Below are positions 25,125-33,420 of a stretch of DNA of 64,000 bases, in pieces; the stretch's first letter is position 1; each line of letters begins with the position of its first letter. A model generated the notes under the pieces. It searched no databases. It had not been told where the DNA came from and saw only the letters and a list, made by a program, of their open reading frames with translations. The DNA is taken from contig NZ_SDVA01000002.1 of NCBI RefSeq assembly GCF_004153545.1, forward strand, positions 1-64,000, in the 5' to 3' direction. The stretch is from Serinicoccus sediminis. Its GTDB lineage: Bacteria > Actinomycetota > Actinomycetes > Actinomycetales > Dermatophilaceae. Both the position numbers and the translations under genes were made by a program.

Positions 25125-25817
25125 ATGGCTGGGACGGAGCCGCTGCGCGTGGCCCTGATGAACGACTTCGAGGTCGTCGTCCGGGGCCTGCAGGCGATGC
25201 TCGAACCCTTCGAGCACCGGGTGTCCGTCGTCGAGCTGGACGCCCAGGTGGAGGTCGCCAGGTCGGTCGATGTCACCCTCTACGACACCTTCTCCGAGCC
25301 GCAGGTCGACGGCGACGAGTTCGACAACGTGCTGGACAGCGACGACCCCGGTGCCGTCGTCGTCTACACGTGGAACGTCGACCCCGCGCTGGTGGAGATC
25401 GCGCTGGCCAAGGGGTGCCGCGGGTACATCGGCAAGACGGTGGGCGGCGCCGAGCTCGTGGAGTGCCTGGAGCGGGTGGCGTCCGGCGAGGTGGTCGTCG
25501 AACCGGCCACCAGCCGGGTCCCGACCCCCGAGTTCCACTCCCCCGGCGACTGGCCCGGCCGGGTGGAGGGCCTGTCCGCGCGGGAGGCCGAGATCGTCAC
25601 GCTCATCACCCAGGGCCTGACCAACGTCGACATCGCGGCGCGGACCTTCCTGTCCATCAACTCGGTCAAGACCTACATCCGCACGGCCTACCGCAAGATG
25701 GGGGTCACGCGACGCTCGCAGGCGGTCCGGTGGGGCCTTCAGCACGGGCTGACGCCCGACACCATGCGCAAGCCCGGCAAGGACGCGGACGCCGGCACGG
25801 CTCAGACGGGCACGTAG
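25125..25817 (+). CDS. Orphan LuxR-type response regulator
   Basis: This 230-residue protein has an N-terminal receiver-like domain (LRVALMNDFEVVVRGL; the likely phosphorylation aspartate is in VTLYDTF; the conserved lysine is in YIGKTVGG). A C-terminal LuxR/NarL helix-turn-helix follows, with LSAREAEIVTLITQGLTNVDIAARTFLSINSVKTYIRTAYRKMG. No histidine kinase gene adjoins it. The start ATG at 25125 is preferred to an upstream in-phase ATG at 25053, because conservation begins at PLRVALMND. Its 3' end overlaps the convergent branching-enzyme gene by 16 bases. Confidence 0.88.
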   Translation: MAGTEPLRVALMNDFEVVVRGLQAMLEPFEHRVSVVELDAQVEVARSVDVTLYDTFSEPQVDGDEFDNVLDSDDPGAVVVYTWNVDPALVEIALAKGCRGYIGKTVGGAELVECLERVASGEVVVEPATSRVPTPEFHSPGDWPGRVEGLSAREAEIVTLITQGLTNVDIAARTFLSINSVKTYIRTAYRKMGVTRRSQAVRWGLQHGLTPDTMRKPGKDADAGTAQTGT

Positions 25818-27538
25818 ACGACGACCGACCAGGGCCCGACGTCGAGCACCGCGACTCCGTCCTGGACCTCCGCGTCGGGCGTCTGGTGGTCGCCGAAGAG
25901 CTGGCTGTAGGTCCGGGCGTCGCTGTTGAAGAGGACCCGCCAGCGTCCGCCCGAGAGCTCGACCGGTCGGCGCACCGGCTGGGACGACAGGTTCACCGCC
26001 ACCAGCACGTGCTGGTCGTCGTCGGTGGAGCGCACGTAGGTCAGCAACCCGGTGTCCTCGTCGGAGGTCACGACCGTGGTGTGCGGGCCGGCGAGCCCGG
26101 CGGTGGCGCCGTCCCGGTTCAACCGCATCCGGATGAGGTCGCGGAACAGCTGGGTGATGTCGCGGAACCTCCAGGCGCGTTCCCAGTCGAGCGGGACGTC
26201 GTCACGGAACCACTCGTCCTCGAGGAACTCCTGGCCCTGGAAGAGCATGGGCAGACCGGGTGCGGTGAGCACGAGGGCGGCGCCGAGGGTGGCCCGCTTC
26301 TGGGCGTCCCAGCCACCGGGGTCGTCCTGCTGCACCTCGGAGGGGATGCGCGACTTGCCGTTGGACACCTCGTCGTGGGACTCGGTGTAGACGACGCGGT
26401 CGAAGGCGTGCTGGTAGGTGTGCGTGACGGCCTGCGCGACCGCTCTGACGGAGCGCTGGTCGTCGTCGGCGACGAGGGCCTCCCGCACCGGGTGGACGAA
26501 CTGGTTGTCCCACTGGGCGTGCATGGCCGCGCCCCCCGGTTCGGTGGAGGTGACGGCGGCGACGCCGTGGAGGTCCTCGGCGATGACGAGATGACGGGGG
26601 AACTCGGTGCGCACCATCTCCCCGATCTCACGCATCATGTCCCACCCCTCGGGGATCTCGTCCCCGTGCGTCCCGTCGACCCGACGCATGTAGGGGGTCA
26701 TGTCCAGCCTCAGGCCGTCGGCGTGGAAGTCGCGCAACCACATCCGCGCGTTGTCGAGGATGAAGTCACGCACCTCCTGGCGCCCGTAGTCCGGGCGGGT
26801 GTCCCCCCAGGGGGTGGCGCTGCGGTGGTCGTTGTAGAAGTAGATGCCGCCCTTGTCGTTCTCCGACCAGCCGTCGAACTGCCAGGTGGGCAGGTCGCTC
26901 GGGCCGAAGTGGTTGTAGACGACGTCCACCAGGACCGCCAGACCGCGCCGGTGCGCCTCCCGGATGAAGGTCTTGAGGGCGTCCGGGCCGCCGTAGCTGG
27001 ACTCCACCGCGAAGATGTGCGCCGGGTTGTACCCCCAGGAGTAGTCGCCGGCGAACTCCATGAGCGGCATGAGCTCGATGGCGTTGGCGCCCAGCTCGAC
27101 GAGGTAGTCGAGCTTGCCCATGAGGTCGCCCAGGTCCGCCGACCCGCCGTGGTCGGTCGCCACGAAGGACCCGATGTGCGTCTCGTAGACCACCGTCTCG
27201 TGCTGGCGCGGCGGGGTGAAGTCGTCACCGTCCCAGTCGAAGGCGCCGTGGTCGTACAGCAGCCCGTTGCCGACCGAGGTGGTGACGGCGAGCGCCCGCG
27301 GGTCGATCCGGTGGAAGGTCTGCTCGCCGTTGGTCACCAGCAGCTGGTACTCCTGCCCGGTCTGCGCGCCCGGCACCTCGGCATACCAGTGGCCGTTGCC
27401 CTCGGACGTCATGCCGTGCGCCCCGGGGTCCCACCCGTTGAAGTCGCCCACCACGCTCACCGCGGTGGCGTGCGGGGCCCACACGCGGAAGGCGTAGCCA
27501 CCCTCCATCGGGACGGCTCCCATGCCGGTGACGCTCAC
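25802..27538 (-). CDS. glgB: 1,4-alpha-glucan branching enzyme-like GH13 protein
   Basis: This 578-residue cytoplasmic GH13 enzyme probably makes alpha-1,6 branches in glycogen. An N-terminal CBM48 module (FRVWAPHATAVSVVGDFNGWD, residues 17-37) is followed by the catalytic barrel. Catalytic residues are D279 in DGLRLDM, E321 in VIAEDL and D389 in YTESHDE. VDVVYNHFG is conserved region I. It is shorter than classical GlgB (about 730 residues) because the extra N-terminal module is missing. Related activities such as trehalose-forming or amylolytic enzymes are possible. The start ATG has a modest ribosome site (AGGAG). Confidence 0.85.
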   Translation of the reverse strand: MSVTGMGAVPMEGGYAFRVWAPHATAVSVVGDFNGWDPGAHGMTSEGNGHWYAEVPGAQTGQEYQLLVTNGEQTFHRIDPRALAVTTSVGNGLLYDHGAFDWDGDDFTPPRQHETVVYETHIGSFVATDHGGSADLGDLMGKLDYLVELGANAIELMPLMEFAGDYSWGYNPAHIFAVESSYGGPDALKTFIREAHRRGLAVLVDVVYNHFGPSDLPTWQFDGWSENDKGGIYFYNDHRSATPWGDTRPDYGRQEVRDFILDNARMWLRDFHADGLRLDMTPYMRRVDGTHGDEIPEGWDMMREIGEMVRTEFPRHLVIAEDLHGVAAVTSTEPGGAAMHAQWDNQFVHPVREALVADDDQRSVRAVAQAVTHTYQHAFDRVVYTESHDEVSNGKSRIPSEVQQDDPGGWDAQKRATLGAALVLTAPGLPMLFQGQEFLEDEWFRDDVPLDWERAWRFRDITQLFRDLIRMRLNRDGATAGLAGPHTTVVTSDEDTGLLTYVRSTDDDQHVLVAVNLSSQPVRRPVELSGGRWRVLFNSDARTYSQLFGDHQTPDAEVQDGVAVLDVGPWSVVVYVPV

Positions 27539-27640
27539 GAGGACTCCTTGCTGCAGGCGGACACGACAGAGGGCGCAGGTGCTGTCGTGCCCCGCGCCCA
27601 GGCTCTCGATGGTAGCCGTCGGGCGCCGATGGGACCTCGC

Positions 27641-28438
27641 TCAGTCCTGCGGCACCGGCTGCATGAGCATGAAGACCCCTCCCTGCGGGTCGGAGACGGT
27701 CGCCATGCGACCGACCCCGGCCATGTCGTCCGGGCCGTGGACCAGCGCACCCCCGAGCTCCTTGACCCTCTCGACGCTCGCGTCCAGGTCGGCGGTGGTG
27801 AAGTAGACCGTCCAGTAGCTGGGGATGTCGTCCGGGACGTTCGGCGGCATGGACATGAGGCCGCCGAGACCGCCCTCGTCGCCGCCGCGCACGACGCGGT
27901 AGGTGCCGTAGGGCATGGGCATGTCGTCGTACTCCCACCCGAAGACCGCGGAGTAGAACGCCGAGGCGGCCTCGAGGTCGCGCGTCATGAGCTCGTTCCA
28001 GGACCAGGTGCCCGGCTCGTTGCAGACCTGCGCGCCGCGGTGCGACCCGGCCTGCCAGGCACTGACCACCGCGCCGGCCGGGTCGCCGTAGATCGCCATG
28101 CGGCCGACGTCCATGACGTCCATCCCGGGCATCATCACCGTGCCACCGGCCTGCTCCACCCTGGCGGTCGTCGCGTCGACGTCGTCGGTCGCGACGTAGG
28201 TGGCCCAGGTCGGCGGCATCCCCGCCGCGGTCATCTCCTCCGGCTGCCGTCCGAGGCCCGCCGCGACCTTCCCGTCGAGCAGGAAGTTCGTGTAGATCCA
28301 GGTGTCGTCGTCGTCGTGGCTGTCCTCCGCCGTCCAGCCGAAGAGCGAGGTGTAGAACCTCGTCGCTGCCTCGACGTCGGAGGTCATCAGGTCGATCCAG
28401 CAGGGCGTCCCTGCCGCATATCCGTCACGGGTGGACAT
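27641..28438 (-). CDS. Two-domain VOC (glyoxalase-like) protein
   Basis: This 265-residue protein is a tandem of two VOC domains. Each begins with a W-x-E/D-L pattern (TPCWIDLMTSDVEAATRFY and WSWNELMTRDLEAASAFY), has FYxxLFGW-type motifs and ends with a DPxGxxxxxxQ-type strand. Such proteins are often annotated as hydroxylases or lactoylglutathione-lyase relatives; the actual reaction cannot be deduced. The ATG at 28438 has AAGGAGCACC before it. Confidence 0.88.
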   Translation of the reverse strand: MSTRDGYAAGTPCWIDLMTSDVEAATRFYTSLFGWTAEDSHDDDDTWIYTNFLLDGKVAAGLGRQPEEMTAAGMPPTWATYVATDDVDATTARVEQAGGTVMMPGMDVMDVGRMAIYGDPAGAVVSAWQAGSHRGAQVCNEPGTWSWNELMTRDLEAASAFYSAVFGWEYDDMPMPYGTYRVVRGGDEGGLGGLMSMPPNVPDDIPSYWTVYFTTADLDASVERVKELGGALVHGPDDMAGVGRMATVSDPQGGVFMLMQPVPQD

Positions 28439-28536
28439 GGGTGCTCCTTCGCTCGTGGGCCACGTCCGGGTGGACATCCACGAATCTAGAACCGGCCACT
28501 GACGCACGTCCACCCTCGCGCGGCTACCGTGAGGCG

Positions 28537-29835
28537 GTGACCTCCCCCGACCGTGCCTCGCAGACCGGGGTGGCGGCATACCCCCGACGCGCGACCCTGC
28601 TGGTCACGACCACGCTCGCCGCCCTGGCGATGATCGGGCCGTTCACCATCGACACGATCTTCCCCGGGTTCGAGGCGATCGGCCGCGACTTCGACGCGGA
28701 CGCGGCGGCGTTGCAGCAGATCACCAGCGTCTACCTCCTGAGCTTCGCGCTGATGAGCGTCTTCCACGGGCCGATCTCCGATGCGCTCGGGCGCAAACCG
28801 GTCATGATCGGCGGCCTGCTGGGGTATGTCGTGGCGTCCGTCGTCTGCGCGCTCGCGCCGACCCTGGGGGCGCTGCTCGTGGCGCGCGTCTTCCAGGGCC
28901 TGTTCGCCGGGGCCGCGACGATCGTCAGCCGCGCGGTCATCCGGGACCTCTTCTCCGGCGCCGAGGCGCAGCGGCTCATGGCCCGGGTCATGATGATCTT
29001 CGCCGTGGCCCCGGCCGTCGCACCGGTCATCGGCGGCGAGATCCTGCGCCTCGGGCCGTGGCACTGGATCTTCTGGTTCGTCGCCGTCTACGGGATCGGT
29101 GCCGCCGTGCTCACCGCCGTCGTGCTCCCGGAGACCCACCCGAGGGAGCGGCGCAGCCCGCTGCGGGTGGGCTCGGTGCTGCGGTCGCTGGGGCACGTCG
29201 CGCGGTCGGGCCGTTTCCAGCGGCTCGCCTTCTCCGCCGCCTTCGTCTTCGCCGCCTACTTCCTCTACGTCGTGGCCGCCCCCATCGTCGTCGTCGACCT
29301 GCTGGGACGGGGCGAGCAGGACTTCTGGATCCTCTTCGTGCCGATGATCGGTGGCATGGTCACCGGGTCGATGCTGACCAACCGGCTCGCCGGGCGGGTG
29401 GAGGGTCCCCGGATGGTCGACGTCACGATGGTCGGCCTCGTCCTGGCGGCGGCGCTCAACGTGCTGCTCTGCGCCGTCGCGCCGACGCTGCCGTGGGCGG
29501 TGCTGGGGCCGGCCGCGATGGGCGTGGCCATCGGTGTGGCCTTCCCGGTGCAGCAGCTGGCGATGCTCGACCTGTTCCCCGAGGCGCGGGGGGCGGCCGC
29601 CTCGATGGCCTCCTTCGCCGCGCTCGTCTTTAACGCGTTGCTGGCCGGCGTCATCAGCCCGCTGGTCACCGGCACCCTGCTCACGGCCGCGCTGACCAGC
29701 GCGTTCTTCGCCGTGGTGGGTGCGGCCCTCTGGGTGTGGCACCGCCGGGCGACGAGCGAGACGGCCACGGAGGCACCGACGCCGGCGTCGGCCGACGCAC
29801 CGACCGGCGGGGCCGCCTCGGCGGACGCCGGCTGA
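28537..29835 (+). CDS. Bcr/CflA-type drug efflux MFS transporter
   Basis: This 432-residue major facilitator protein has twelve helices. MIGPFTIDTIFPGFEAIGRDF near the start and GPISDALGRKPVMIGGLLGY (motif A) place it in the Bcr/CflA branch of proton-coupled drug exporters. LVARVFQGLFAGAATIVSRAVIRD covers the R-x-x-Q-G motif B of helix 4. A Thr/Ala/Pro-rich tail of about 35 residues follows the last helix. The GTG at 28537 with GAGGCG before it is the likely start. Confidence 0.88.
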   Translation: MTSPDRASQTGVAAYPRRATLLVTTTLAALAMIGPFTIDTIFPGFEAIGRDFDADAAALQQITSVYLLSFALMSVFHGPISDALGRKPVMIGGLLGYVVASVVCALAPTLGALLVARVFQGLFAGAATIVSRAVIRDLFSGAEAQRLMARVMMIFAVAPAVAPVIGGEILRLGPWHWIFWFVAVYGIGAAVLTAVVLPETHPRERRSPLRVGSVLRSLGHVARSGRFQRLAFSAAFVFAAYFLYVVAAPIVVVDLLGRGEQDFWILFVPMIGGMVTGSMLTNRLAGRVEGPRMVDVTMVGLVLAAALNVLLCAVAPTLPWAVLGPAAMGVAIGVAFPVQQLAMLDLFPEARGAAASMASFAALVFNALLAGVISPLVTGTLLTAALTSAFFAVVGAALWVWHRRATSETATEAPTPASADAPTGGAASADAG

Positions 29836-29864
29836 GCCGACGCGGGGGCGAGACATGGCCCTCG

Positions 29865-29927
29865 GGAGGGCTCGGCGACCTCGGCGAGGCGGGACCTCAG
29901 CCGCCGGAGGGCTCGGCGACCTCGGCG
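29865..29927. repeat. 22-bp direct repeat at the fdsD 3' end
   Basis: The same 22 bases, starting GGAGGGCTCGGCGACC, occur at 29906-29927, inside the last codons of fdsD, and at 29865-29886, just after its stop. The offset is 41 bases. It looks like a short tandem duplication of the gene end. A comparable duplication lies at 37226-37304. Confidence 0.7.
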
Positions 29928-30295
29928 CGGTCGATCTCGCCCTGGCGGTAGAGCTCGACCCCGGCCCGGAGCAGGTCGTCCATGTCCTCCCCGGCCTCGA
30001 CTCGACCGACGATCGAGGCCCGCATCCGCGGGTCCCAGAACTTGCGCAGGTGCGTGGCGATCTCCTCGGCGGCCCGCTGCGGCGGGTGGTGCGCCATGGC
30101 GCGGGCGATGTCCTCGCCCAGCCGGATCTCCGAGGGCAGCTGCTGGCGGGCACGCGCGTCGGCGGACTGCCCGGTCGGCGGCCCCTGGGCGGGGACCGGG
30201 TCGGCGTCGGTCGGCGCGTCCAGGTCCGGCTCGTCGCGGTCGCGGCGCCGCCAGTCCTCGGGCAGCCCGCCCGAAGGCTCACGCGCCCCGCTCAC
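29897..30295 (-). CDS. fdsD: Formate dehydrogenase delta subunit (FdsD-like)
   Basis: This 132-residue small subunit sits at the end of the formate dehydrogenase operon. The C-terminal half fits the FdsD family: EIRLGEDIARAMAHHPPQRAAEEIATHLRKFWDPRMRASI. The first ~55 residues are a charged, proline-rich extension beyond the usual ~75-residue family length. The GTG at 30295 overlaps the fdsA stop as GTGA. FdsD is needed for assembly or stability of the FdsABG complex in other bacteria. The sulfur-transfer chaperone gene fdhD/fdsC, often in such operons, is absent here. Confidence 0.85.
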   Translation of the reverse strand: MSGAREPSGGLPEDWRRRDRDEPDLDAPTDADPVPAQGPPTGQSADARARQQLPSEIRLGEDIARAMAHHPPQRAAEEIATHLRKFWDPRMRASIVGRVEAGEDMDDLLRAGVELYRQGEIDRAEVAEPSGG

Positions 30296-33200
30296 CGGCG
30301 TGCCCCGACGACCTCGACCGCCGGGTCGACCGGGTCGTGACCGTCGCTGACCTCCTCGGCGACCTCCCGGCCGCGCCCGGCGTTGGCGACGCCGACCTGG
30401 ACGGCGGTGACCTTGTACTCCGGGCAGTTGGTGGCCCAGTCGGAGTTCTCGGTGGTGACGACGTTGGCGCCGGTGACCGGGTGGTGGAAGGTCGTGTAGA
30501 CCACGCCGGGCTGCATCCGGGTCGACACCAGCGCGGTGAGGGTCGTGGTCCCCACCCGGCTGGACAGCTCGACCCGGTCCCCGCTGCGGATCCCCCGCAC
30601 CTCGGCGTCCGCGGGGTGCAGCTCGAGGACGTCCTCGGGGTGCCACGTGGAGTTGGCGGTGCGGCGGGTCTGGGCCCCGACGTTGTACTGGGTCAGGATG
30701 CGCCCGGTGGTGAGGATGAGCGGGTAGCGGCGGTTGGTCGTCTCGGTGGTCGGCACGAAGACGGTCGGGATGAGCCTGCCCTTGCCGCGCACGAACTCGT
30801 CGACGTGCATCGTCGGGGTCCCGTGCGGCGCCCGGTCGTTGACCGGCCACTGCATCGAGCCCTCGGCGTCGAGCCGCGCGAAGCTGACCCCCGCGAAGGT
30901 GGGGGTCGTGGCGGCGATCTCGTCCATGATCTCCGAGGCGGAGGCATACTCCATCGGGTAGCCCATCGCCGTGGCGATGTCGCACACCACCTTCCACTCG
31001 TCCTTGCCGACCCGGCTCGGCATGACCGGCCGCACGCGACCGAGGCGACGCTCGGCGTTGGTGAAGGTGCCGTCCTTCTCCAGGAAGCTGCTGCCGGGCA
31101 GGAAGACGTGGGCGTAGCGGGCGGTCTCGTTGAGGAAGAGGTCCTGGACCACCACCATCTCCATCGATGTCAGCGCCGCGCGCACGTGCCGCAGGTTGGG
31201 GTCGGACTGGGCGATGTCCTCGCCGTGCACGAAGAGCCCCTTGAAGCTGCCCCCGATCGCGGCGTCGAACATGTTGGGGATCCGCAGCCCGGGCTCCGGG
31301 TCGAGGGTGACGCCCCACCGGTCCTCGTAGATCGCCCGCGCGTCGGGCAGCGAGATGTGGCGGTACCCCGGCAGCTCGTGCGGGAAGGACCCCATGTCGC
31401 AGCTGCCCTGGACGTTGTTCTGGCCGCGCAGCGGGTTGACGCCGACGCCGGGCCGACCGATGTTGCCGGTGACCATGGCGAGGTTGGCCATGCCCATGAC
31501 CATCGTCGAGCCCTGGCTGTGCTCGGTGACGCCGAGGCCGTAGTAGATCGAGCCGTTCGGTGCGGCGGCGTAGAGCCGGGCCGCCTCGCGCACGCGCTCC
31601 GGGTCCAGCCCGGTCGCCCCCGCGGTCGCCTCCGGCGAGTTCTCCGGCGCGCGGATGAAGTCGAGGTAGGCCTCGACGTCCTCGCAGCGCTCCTCGAGGA
31701 ACCCCTTGTCGTGCAGGCCCTCGGTGACGATGGTGTGGGCCATCGCGTTGACGAAGGCGACGTTGGACCCGGGCAGCAGCGGGAGGTGGTGCGCGGCCTC
31801 GACGTGCGGGGAGCGGACCAGGGCGATCTCGCGCGGGTCGGCGACGATGATCTGCGCCCCCTCGCGCAGCCGCTGCTTCATCCGGGAGGCGAAGACCGGG
31901 TGGGCGTCGGTGGGGTTGGCCCCGATGAGCAGGACCACGTCGGTGTCCTCGACGGAGGCGAAGTCCTGGGTGCCGGCGGACGTGCCGAAGGTCTGGTTGA
32001 GGCCGTAGCCGGTGGGGCTGTGGCAGACCCGCGCACAGGTGTCGACGTTGTTGTTGCCGAAGGCCGCGCGCACCATCTTCTGGACGACGTAGACCTCCTC
32101 GTTGGTGCACCTGCTGGAGGAGATGCCGCCGATCGAGCCGACGCCGTGCCGCTCCTGGATCCCCCGGAAGCCCTCGGCCACCCGCGAGATCGCCTCCTCC
32201 CAGGAGACCGCGCGCCACTCGTCCTCGATGCTGTCGCGCACCATCGGGGACAGCTGGCGGTCCTCGTGGTCGGTGTAGCCGTAGGCGAACCGTCCCTTGA
32301 CGCAGGAGTGGCCCTCGTTGGCCTTGCCGGCCTTGAGCGGCGTCATCCGGACGACCTGGGTCCGGGTCTGCCCCGTCTGCTCGTCCCGCGTGTCGGTGAC
32401 CTCGGCGCGGAAGGAGCACCCGACCCCGCAGTAGGCGCACGTGGTCTCGACGGTGCGCTTCGGCATACCGAGGCTGACGACCGACTTCTCGGTCAGCGCG
32501 TCGGTCGGACAGGCCTGCACGCAGGCGCCGCAGGAGACGCACTCCGAGCTGAAGAAGTCGGTCGGCCCCGGGGCGATGCGCGAGGCCAGCCCGCGGCCCT
32601 CGACGGTGAGCGCGAAGGTGCCCTGGATGTCGGAGCAGGCGCGCACGCAGCGGGAGCAGGCGATGCAGGCGTCGGGGGTGTAGTCGAAGTAGGGGTTGGA
32701 CGTGTCGACCGGGCCGCGCCCGAGGACGGGGCCGTGCCCGGCGCTGACCCGCTCACCGCTACCCCCGGCGGGGTCCTCCTCCTGGACCCCCCCGGACGGG
32801 ACCTCCGCCTGCCTGCGCAGTGCGGGGGACCCGTCCCTCCGGGGGGTGGGAAGACCGTAACGTACCTCGGCGACCCCCGCCTGGTGAGCGAGCGCGGCCA
32901 CCTGGCAGCTGCCGCGCGCGCAGCCCGCGCAGTCCGTCGGGTGGTCGGACAGGTAGAGCTCCATCACCCCACGACGGACCCGGCGGACCTCCTCCGTCTG
33001 GGTGCGGACGACGGCGCCGTCCGCGCAGGGCGTCGTGCACGAGGCGGGCGTGCCCTTGCCGCCCTCGACCTCGACGAGGCAGAGGCGGCAGGAGCCGAAG
33101 GCCTTGAGCGAGTCGGTCGTGCACAGGCTGGGGATCTGCACCCCGGCCTCGCGGGCCGCCCGCATGACCGACGTGCCCTCCGGCACCGTGACCTCGAGGT

Positions 33201-33420
33201 CGTCGATGGTGAGCGTGACGGTGGTGTCGCTGCGCACCGCCGGGGTGCCGAAGTCGGGCTCCGGCAGGTATGCCGCACCTGTCGCCCCGCCGGGGGCGCC
33301 GGTGGCGGCCCCCGGCATACCGGTGCCGTCGCCGTCCCGGCTGGCCTGGCCGAGCCGGCTGGCGACCTGCTCGGCGGTGGGGATGGTGGCGGTGGGGATG
33401 GTGGGGGTGGTGGCGGTCAT
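30292..33420 (-). CDS. fdsA: NAD-dependent formate dehydrogenase, catalytic alpha subunit
   Basis: This 1042-residue molybdoenzyme oxidises formate to CO2. In order: a [2Fe-2S] ferredoxin domain (C100, C111, C114, C128), a His/Cys cluster (H160, C164, C167, C173), two 4Fe-4S clusters (C252-C262 in CIACSRCVRAC; C294-C304 in CVSCGACVQAC), then the CAYCGVGC cluster at 328-335 and the molybdopterin domain. The catalytic residue is cysteine C466 in CARVCHSPTG, not selenocysteine. Residues 191-237 are a low-complexity insertion between the second and third clusters that most FdsA proteins lack. The ATG overlaps the fdsB stop. Confidence 0.95.
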   Translation of the reverse strand: MTATTPTIPTATIPTAEQVASRLGQASRDGDGTGMPGAATGAPGGATGAAYLPEPDFGTPAVRSDTTVTLTIDDLEVTVPEGTSVMRAAREAGVQIPSLCTTDSLKAFGSCRLCLVEVEGGKGTPASCTTPCADGAVVRTQTEEVRRVRRGVMELYLSDHPTDCAGCARGSCQVAALAHQAGVAEVRYGLPTPRRDGSPALRRQAEVPSGGVQEEDPAGGSGERVSAGHGPVLGRGPVDTSNPYFDYTPDACIACSRCVRACSDIQGTFALTVEGRGLASRIAPGPTDFFSSECVSCGACVQACPTDALTEKSVVSLGMPKRTVETTCAYCGVGCSFRAEVTDTRDEQTGQTRTQVVRMTPLKAGKANEGHSCVKGRFAYGYTDHEDRQLSPMVRDSIEDEWRAVSWEEAISRVAEGFRGIQERHGVGSIGGISSSRCTNEEVYVVQKMVRAAFGNNNVDTCARVCHSPTGYGLNQTFGTSAGTQDFASVEDTDVVLLIGANPTDAHPVFASRMKQRLREGAQIIVADPREIALVRSPHVEAAHHLPLLPGSNVAFVNAMAHTIVTEGLHDKGFLEERCEDVEAYLDFIRAPENSPEATAGATGLDPERVREAARLYAAAPNGSIYYGLGVTEHSQGSTMVMGMANLAMVTGNIGRPGVGVNPLRGQNNVQGSCDMGSFPHELPGYRHISLPDARAIYEDRWGVTLDPEPGLRIPNMFDAAIGGSFKGLFVHGEDIAQSDPNLRHVRAALTSMEMVVVQDLFLNETARYAHVFLPGSSFLEKDGTFTNAERRLGRVRPVMPSRVGKDEWKVVCDIATAMGYPMEYASASEIMDEIAATTPTFAGVSFARLDAEGSMQWPVNDRAPHGTPTMHVDEFVRGKGRLIPTVFVPTTETTNRRYPLILTTGRILTQYNVGAQTRRTANSTWHPEDVLELHPADAEVRGIRSGDRVELSSRVGTTTLTALVSTRMQPGVVYTTFHHPVTGANVVTTENSDWATNCPEYKVTAVQVGVANAGRGREVAEEVSDGHDPVDPAVEVVGARR

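Noticed and set aside
25088-28489. 1133-residue open frame on the plus strand across the response regulator, glgB and VOC genes
   Set aside because: It covers three recognised genes in another phase or strand, has no start context and no motif, and is a shadow of high G+C.
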